Source of the DNA: Roseivirga ehrenbergii
GTDB lineage: Bacteria > Bacteroidota > Bacteroidia > Cytophagales > Cyclobacteriaceae
DNA length: 64,000 bases
Direction of reading: 5' to 3'
Assembly: GCF_001593005.1 (NCBI RefSeq)
Contig: NZ_LQZQ01000003.1
Span: forward strand, 156,657-220,656
The position numbers were made by a program, and so were the translations under genes. The notes under the pieces are model-generated. The model searched no databases and had not been told where the DNA came from. It saw nothing but the letters and a program-made list of their open reading frames with translations. This document shows positions 59,498-64,000 of the stretch, in pieces. How positions within the stretch are numbered: the first letter of the stretch is position 1; each line of letters begins with the position of its first letter.

Positions 59498-62176
59498 TTA
59501 AAAATAAAGGTTGAGGAATATCGATGGGGTAAAATCAAGTAATACGATATCCCTATAAAGCTCACTTGGTTCTTCTCCGTTGTTAATTGCGCGTTCTATA
59601 GCACTAACATTTAACCTTCGGTTCTGAATGTTTTTATGGTTGTAGGCATTGAGTATTGAAATACCGAAGTCGCCTCTAACGTCTTCATTTTCAAACTTCA
59701 AGGCCGCTGAAATATCTAGCCTATGGTAAGTTGGTAGTCGTTCTACTGTTTTATTCAGGTTTAGTATTTCGTAATTAATTACTGTGCCCCCGTTGTCTCG
59801 AATAAAGTTGAGTTCAGGTTTGAAAAAAGGCCTTCCGCTACCATATAGAAAAGTAGCAGACACATTGAATTTCTGAAACTCCAACACGTGAACAAATTTT
59901 GCCTCGTTACGCTGGTCTAACCTAGATGGAATACTTTGCCCATCATTAATCTGAGGATAAATACTGCTCGATTTACTACGCGTATAGGATAACCAGCCGT
60001 GGTATGGCCCAATTTTTTTCTGGATCAGTACATCAAGGCCTCTGATTTTTTCTTCACCAACAGATTCTGTCACTAAGGGTTGAGTATCATTTGGCGTGCT
60101 TTGGTCAAGCATGTGTGAAACCGTAAACTCCACCAAGCCAGAAACATTTTTTTGATAATACTCCATGTCCACCATAAAACCATTCTTCGAATAGTTTACT
60201 CCTCCAATCAAGTGTTCAGAGTTTAAGGCGCCAAATGCAGTGTTGCATGCTAAATTCCATCCATCCTGAAGGTTAGAGCGAGGGTCGTCATAGAGTACTT
60301 GTCTGGCCAATTGATAATACTGACCATTAGAAAATTTTAGCTTTATTGAAGGAGTAAGCTGATAGGTTAAGCCTAGTCGTCTGCCAAAATAGTTCTTGTC
60401 AGTCAGGTTTGTTGCTGTATATCTGAAGCCCGCATTAAGTCTCGTTTTTTTGTTAATCCGCAATTCATCGGAGGCGTAAAGTGCGAAAATGCCACCAGAT
60501 TGCTCACGTTCACCCAAAGGGAGCTGTATTTGTTCATCAATGGTTACATCATTAATGGTGGTTATAGTCGACACGTTAAGGCCAAAATCGAGCTGATGTC
60601 TTTCTTTGTACTTAAGTTCATTTTTATAATTGATTTGAAAATCAGATACATCATTGAGTCGTGTGGCACTATAAGTATTTGTAACCTGACTGTTTTCATT
60701 TCGCTCTTCGCTTTCAAAAAGATAATCGAAATTATGTCCTGAGTATGCCACCTGAAAACTTGAGTAATAATTTTTGCTCCAATTTCTAGACCAAATACCG
60801 CCAATACCAAGGTTTCCCCATTCTGCGATTTCGTCTGTGTTTTCCGTTATCATGCTCGTTCCTGAACCTGTAATTTGATCGAAGTCGGTATAGAGTTCAT
60901 CTCTGCCCCAATACAACGAAAAACTGGCAATATCTCTTTTTGAGACGTTGTAGGTAGTTTTCAGGTTGACATCATAAAAATGAAAATTCGGTCTAAGAGA
61001 ATTGTCATTTCCTTGGTCATCTACTTGGTTTGAGTTTTCTCGGTAGTTTTTGTAAAGCTTCTTAAAAAGGCTACTTCTAATCACATCAGTATAGGCTCTT
61101 CTTGTGCTAAAGTGTATGGCACCTTTGCCTTGATTTAAAGGAGCGTTTATGCTCATTCTCGCACTTAAAAGGTTAATTCCGAAAGAATATTCTGGTTTAT
61201 TAAAGTTTCCAGATTTGCCTGTGATGTCTACCACTCCAGAAATTCGGCCGCCATACTTTGATCCAAATCCACCTTTGTATACTTGGATGTCACGTACGGC
61301 ATCAGGGTTAATGGCGCTAAATACCCCAAAAAAATGATCGAGTCGATAAATAGTAAATCCGTCTAATAACACAAGATTTTGGCTTGAAGGGCTATTTCGA
61401 ATGCTAAGTTCAGATGAAGTTTCATCTGTGCCACTAATTCCTGGCAACAGTTGCAATGATCTGAAAATATCTAGTTCACCTAAACTCGGTAGCGATGAGA
61501 GACTGTTTGGATCTATAGAGATTTGACTGGTTTCTTCTCCATACTGAATTGTGTTGTCAGACCTAAGGTCAACCACCGTAAACTCAGCTAAATCTACAGT
61601 GTTTTCGGCCATAGAAATACGGAGTGTCTGTTTGGATTTATTAGGGTCTAGTTTTACCGTATTTTTTTTGTAGCCCAAGTAAGTCACCTCTATTGTCGAG
61701 GTGTCGGTAGGTACCTGACTCAAAGAGAAAAAACCATCTTTGTTCGATATTGTCCCTCTGTTTTCTCCCGCTACTCTAATTAAGGCATTAGGCAACATCT
61801 CACCAGTTTGAGCATCTTGAATCATTCCAAAAACGGTCAGGTCGAATAGGCTTGGTGTTTGAAGGTCAATATTAATTTGACCAGGTGTGAGAATTATTTT
61901 ACCATTAAGTACTTGATAGTTTATTCCTTTTGAAGGAAGGATTTCATCAAGGAAAGCAGATAATGATTTGTTGGTGAACTGGCCATCTATCGTAATTCCA
62001 GTAACAAGAGCGTCATCATATGCAATTTTAACATCGTACTTATTTTTTAAAATGCGAATAACCTTGGATAATGAAGTCTGTTTGAATGTTTCATTAATAG
62101 AAATATCTGGTAGGGCTTGCGAGTAAAGCAGGCTATTTGCAAATAGAAATAGAAGGAGGTAGATTATTTTTCGCAC
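59498..62176 (-). CDS. TonB-dependent receptor with signalling (STN) domain
   Basis: An 892-residue outer-membrane receptor: signal peptide (1-19), an STN domain (SLSKVIRILKNKYDVKIAYD, about 33-105), a CarboxypepD_reg-like domain (VFGMIQDAQTGEMLPNALIR, about 118-205), a plug with LGELDIFRSLQLLPGISG and LLDGFTIYRLDHFFG (about 232-345), and a 22-strand-type barrel ending in LNLYF. The STN domain marks a FecA-type transducer that reports ligand binding to a FecR protein. It lies 3 bp after the upstream FecR gene stop, and a second FecR gene follows. The transported substrate is unknown; no iron, siderophore or SusD-like partner gene is present. Confidence 0.9.
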   Translation of the reverse strand: MRKIIYLLLFLFANSLLYSQALPDISINETFKQTSLSKVIRILKNKYDVKIAYDDALVTGITIDGQFTNKSLSAFLDEILPSKGINYQVLNGKIILTPGQINIDLQTPSLFDLTVFGMIQDAQTGEMLPNALIRVAGENRGTISNKDGFFSLSQVPTDTSTIEVTYLGYKKNTVKLDPNKSKQTLRISMAENTVDLAEFTVVDLRSDNTIQYGEETSQISIDPNSLSSLPSLGELDIFRSLQLLPGISGTDETSSELSIRNSPSSQNLVLLDGFTIYRLDHFFGVFSAINPDAVRDIQVYKGGFGSKYGGRISGVVDITGKSGNFNKPEYSFGINLLSARMSINAPLNQGKGAIHFSTRRAYTDVIRSSLFKKLYKNYRENSNQVDDQGNDNSLRPNFHFYDVNLKTTYNVSKRDIASFSLYWGRDELYTDFDQITGSGTSMITENTDEIAEWGNLGIGGIWSRNWSKNYYSSFQVAYSGHNFDYLFESEERNENSQVTNTYSATRLNDVSDFQINYKNELKYKERHQLDFGLNVSTITTINDVTIDEQIQLPLGEREQSGGIFALYASDELRINKKTRLNAGFRYTATNLTDKNYFGRRLGLTYQLTPSIKLKFSNGQYYQLARQVLYDDPRSNLQDGWNLACNTAFGALNSEHLIGGVNYSKNGFMVDMEYYQKNVSGLVEFTVSHMLDQSTPNDTQPLVTESVGEEKIRGLDVLIQKKIGPYHGWLSYTRSKSSSIYPQINDGQSIPSRLDQRNEAKFVHVLEFQKFNVSATFLYGSGRPFFKPELNFIRDNGGTVINYEILNLNKTVERLPTYHRLDISAALKFENEDVRGDFGISILNAYNHKNIQNRRLNVSAIERAINNGEEPSELYRDIVLLDFTPSIFLNLYF

Positions 62177-62179
62177 TAC

Positions 62180-63085
62180 TTATTGTACAGTTACCTCTTT
62201 GTTGTTAATCTCGAAATCTAAACCCATTGGTACAAAAACCAACTGAAGGGCTTCTTTTAAGTTTGTTCGACTAAAGAATCCGCTATAATATCTTTCCTCA
62301 ATATTTGTTTTCACTCTTATTTTTATGTCAAACTGCCTCTCCATTTCTTCAATAACTTTTTTAAGAGGAGTAGTGTCGAAATAAAAATCACCTGATCTCC
62401 AAGTAGCAATTTTGTCAATATTGAATTCGCTTCTGATTAGCTTTTTATCTTTCAGGGTTACTTTTTGACCAGGCATTAGCTCAACTTGCTGGCCATTTGA
62501 AGTGACTAAAACCATACCCGTAGAGCACTCTACACTAAAATCCTGACCTCTGGAAAATACATTGAAACTAGTCCCTAGTACTTGAACAGTGCCATTACTG
62601 GTCTCTACTAAAAATTCAGATCCTTCCGTAACCTCGAAAAAGGCTTCCCCTTCGAGCTTTACAACTCGTTTGTCGTACCAAGTTTGAGGATCGTAAGTAG
62701 AGGATGAGGAGGAATTTAATGTTAAGCTCGATCCAATAGGTAGAATGAATTTTTCCACTGTCCCTAGTTCTGCTTTGTTGCGAACCATTTGGTCTTCACC
62801 CAATGGATTATAAAATGTGAGATAGCCAGCAATCAACATGGCGGCAACACCGGTTAACCATGCAACCCACTGACTTACTTTTTCCCTTTGCGGAATTAGA
62901 ATGCGTTCCTTATTTTCCTTTTGTTCTTCAATGTTGCCTAATAACTGATCCCAAGCTTGATCTTTTGACTTCCCAATAGGCACAGCAAGATTTGAGGAAA
63001 AAGCCATCGCTTTTTCCAATTCTTCTCGTTCTTGGTCAGATGTTTTGGTGTAAAACCAATCCTCTATCGGGTCGTTGTGCTTCAC
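62180..63085 (-). CDS. FecR-family anti-sigma factor (first of two)
   Basis: A 301-residue FecR protein: cytoplasmic N-terminus with QAWDQLLGNIEEQ, one transmembrane helix (VAWLTGVAAMLIAGYLTFY, about 73-91), and the periplasmic FecR domain (FILPIGSSLTLNSSSSS, LEGEAFFEVTEGSEFLVET, VLGTSFNVFSRG), then the C-terminal STN-contacting domain (GFFSRTNLKEALQLVFVPM). It lies 13 bp after the sigma gene and 3 bp before the receptor, so it is the classic partner. It should hold the sigma factor at the inner membrane until the receptor signals. Confidence 0.9.
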   Translation of the reverse strand: MKHNDPIEDWFYTKTSDQEREELEKAMAFSSNLAVPIGKSKDQAWDQLLGNIEEQKENKERILIPQREKVSQWVAWLTGVAAMLIAGYLTFYNPLGEDQMVRNKAELGTVEKFILPIGSSLTLNSSSSSTYDPQTWYDKRVVKLEGEAFFEVTEGSEFLVETSNGTVQVLGTSFNVFSRGQDFSVECSTGMVLVTSNGQQVELMPGQKVTLKDKKLIRSEFNIDKIATWRSGDFYFDTTPLKKVIEEMERQFDIKIRVKTNIEERYYSGFFSRTNLKEALQLVFVPMGLDFEINNKEVTVQ

Positions 63086-63098
63086 TTATTCAATATAG

Positions 63099-63590
63099 TT
63101 AAATTTTGTGATTCACTTTATCTCGAAGAAAAGATAGTGCGCCATGCATTCGTTTTTCAACGGCTTTCACGCTTAGCTCTAATCTTTCGGCAATTTCTTT
63201 GTAGGTCAATTCATCAATGCGGTTCATTAAAAAAACATTCCTTTGTTTTTCGGGCATGGCCGCAATGGTTTGTTCGAGCTGTTGTTTAAACTCTTTTTCT
63301 TCTAACGCATATTGGGGTGATTGTTCATTAAAGCGGTCCTTGTTCTTTTCAGCGAAAGTATATACCACTTTGTCATGACGAAACTTGTTGAGCAGCATAT
63401 TGCTCGCAATGGTATAGAGATAGCTTTTTACGGTTTCCTGATTGATCTCTTCGCGCTTGTCCCAAAGCTTCATAAAGACATCCTGAGTAAGGTCTTCAGC
63501 CAAATCAACATCTCCCGACTTGTAGTACAGGAAATTCTTGATCGGGGTGTAATAGAGATCGAATATTTGTTTGAACTCTACAAGCGTCAT
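63099..63590 (-). CDS. ECF RNA polymerase sigma factor of FecI type
   Basis: About 163 residues from the ATG at 63590; a longer frame from 63713 would add 41 residues outside the sigma domain. Region 2 is DLYYTPIKNFLYYKSGDVDL and AEDLTQDVFMKLWDKR (about 11-46), region 4 is AAMPEKQRNVFLMNRIDELT and YKEIAERLELSVKAVEKRMH (about 108-150). The SVKAVEKRM recognition helix is typical of Bacteroidota FecI-type factors. It heads the operon with two FecR genes and the STN receptor, and should drive transcription of that operon and perhaps others. Cytoplasmic. Confidence 0.92.
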   Translation of the reverse strand: MTLVEFKQIFDLYYTPIKNFLYYKSGDVDLAEDLTQDVFMKLWDKREEINQETVKSYLYTIASNMLLNKFRHDKVVYTFAEKNKDRFNEQSPQYALEEKEFKQQLEQTIAAMPEKQRNVFLMNRIDELTYKEIAERLELSVKAVEKRMHGALSFLRDKVNHKI

Positions 63591-63706
63591 GTTTTGGTGC
63601 GTTCTAGTTAAGACCCGTGCGAAGTTAATTAAAATATGTGTTTTAAGGTGTTTAAGCCAGTTTTTTGATAGAATGAAAAATATTTCAATTTTATTTTGCG
63701 CTAGTG

Positions 63707-63737
63707 TTTGCAATAATGAAAACCCGTATTACCTTTG
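63707..63737 (+). promoter_or_regulatory. Promoter of the tRNA-Val gene, exact consensus
   Basis: TTTG (63707-63710), 19-base spacer, TACCTTTG (63730-63737): an exact match to TTTG-N19-TAnnTTTG of the Bacteroidota housekeeping sigma factor. Transcription would begin about 10 bases before the tRNA. Confidence 0.85.
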
Positions 63738-63753
63738 CATTCCCAATTAGGAA

Positions 63754-63831
63754 GGGCGCTTAGCTCAGTTGGTTCAGAGCACCTCGTTTACACCGAGGGG
63801 GTCGGGGGTTCGAATCCCTCAGCGCCCACCA
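63754..63831 (+). tRNA. tRNA-Val (anticodon TAC)
   Basis: Acceptor arms GGGCGCT and AGCGCCC, D-arm GCTCAGTTGGTTCAGAGC, anticodon stem CCTCG/CGAGG around loop TTTACAC (anticodon TAC, codon GTA), variable loop GGGTC, T-arm with GGTTCGAATCC, discriminator A and encoded CCA (63829-63831). Confidence 0.97.
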
Positions 63832-63862
63832 AAAGACAGTCAGAAATGGCTGTCTTTTTTTG
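63832..63862 (+). terminator. Terminator after the tRNA gene
   Basis: AAAGACAG and CTGTCTTT around ten bases, followed by further T residues. Confidence 0.8.
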
Positions 63863-63867
63863 TTTTT

Positions 63868-64000
63868 ATGCACTGTGTTTATATTCTATATTCCCCTTCG
63901 GTAAACCGCTACTATGTTGGCGAAACTGCTTTTGTATCAGGTCGTTTGGAGCAGCATAACTCTGATTTTTACAAAAATTCAAGCACTAAGTCTGCCTCGG
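63868..64000 (+). CDS. GIY-YIG nuclease family protein, cut by window end
   Basis: An ATG at 63868 opens MHCVYILYSPSVNRYYVGET, then AFVSGRLEQHNSDFYKN, and the frame is open to the window edge. This is the GIY-YIG core: the VYIL and YYVG strands and the arginine of GRLEQHN. Such single-domain nucleases (about 80-95 residues) are often found near tRNA genes in this phylum; I recall the association but cannot count it here. 44 codons are visible. Confidence 0.75.
   Translation, partial: MHCVYILYSPSVNRYYVGETAFVSGRLEQHNSDFYKNSSTKSAS

Overview
The window is from a member of the Bacteroidota, most likely a Cytophagales relative (Roseivirga/Fulvivirga-like); the genus is inference. Evidence: AT-rich DNA, few Shine-Dalgarno sites, a textbook TTTG-N19-TAnnTTTG promoter before the tRNA gene, a type IX secretion C-terminal domain, a sigma/FecR/TonB-receptor cascade, and families largely restricted to this phylum (DUF5686, TIGR02757, YD-repeat giants, OmpH-like chaperones).

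Layout. 1-6.8 kb: a nitrilase-fold enzyme cut by the window edge, thioredoxin, fatty acid desaturase, GNAT acetyltransferase, a lipoprotein, a large winged-helix methyltransferase and a secreted unknown. 7.0-18.05 kb: a five-gene tightly packed operon with an OmpH/Skp-like chaperone, a lipoprotein, two giant YD/RHS proteins that look like one RHS shell split in two (as in TcB/TcC), and a small membrane protein at the position of an immunity gene. 18.05-21.5 kb: a mobile-DNA patch with several copies of a two-hairpin REP-like element around a REP-associated tyrosine transposase (RAYT), then a 1291-bp IS256-type insertion sequence with visible 18-bp inverted repeats and a 9-bp target duplication, inserted over the stop codon of a duplicated lipoprotein gene fragment. 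21.5-36 kb: four related surface proteins (two of them with internal near-identical 408-bp or 378-bp repeats, and duplicated as whole genes), surrounding a globin/PLP-enzyme/NfeD operon and a LysM protein. 36-45 kb: ordinary chromosome (sigma factor, putative anti-sigma factor, gmk, nadD, DUF5686 outer-membrane protein, DsbA-like protein, penicillin-acylase-type hydrolase). 45-50.7 kb: an accessory stretch of small unknown genes separated by short hairpin repeats, with a truncated antitoxin remnant and a RloC/PrrC-like anticodon nuclease. 51-64 kb: trypsin-like protease, methionine aminotransferase plus omega-amidase, a T9SS-secreted FG-GAP protein, murF, a FecR/TonB-receptor/FecR/sigma operon, tRNA-Val and the start of a GIY-YIG nuclease gene.

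How it fits together. Envelope and surface functions dominate. The best candidate for an undescribed system is the split RHS operon with its own periplasmic chaperone and an unrecognised C-terminal tip. Second are the RloC-like nuclease without a linked restriction system, and the rapidly expanding surface-protein family with a shared C-terminal module. The REP/RAYT system has visibly edited gene ends across the window. All family assignments are from reading motifs; no database search was run.
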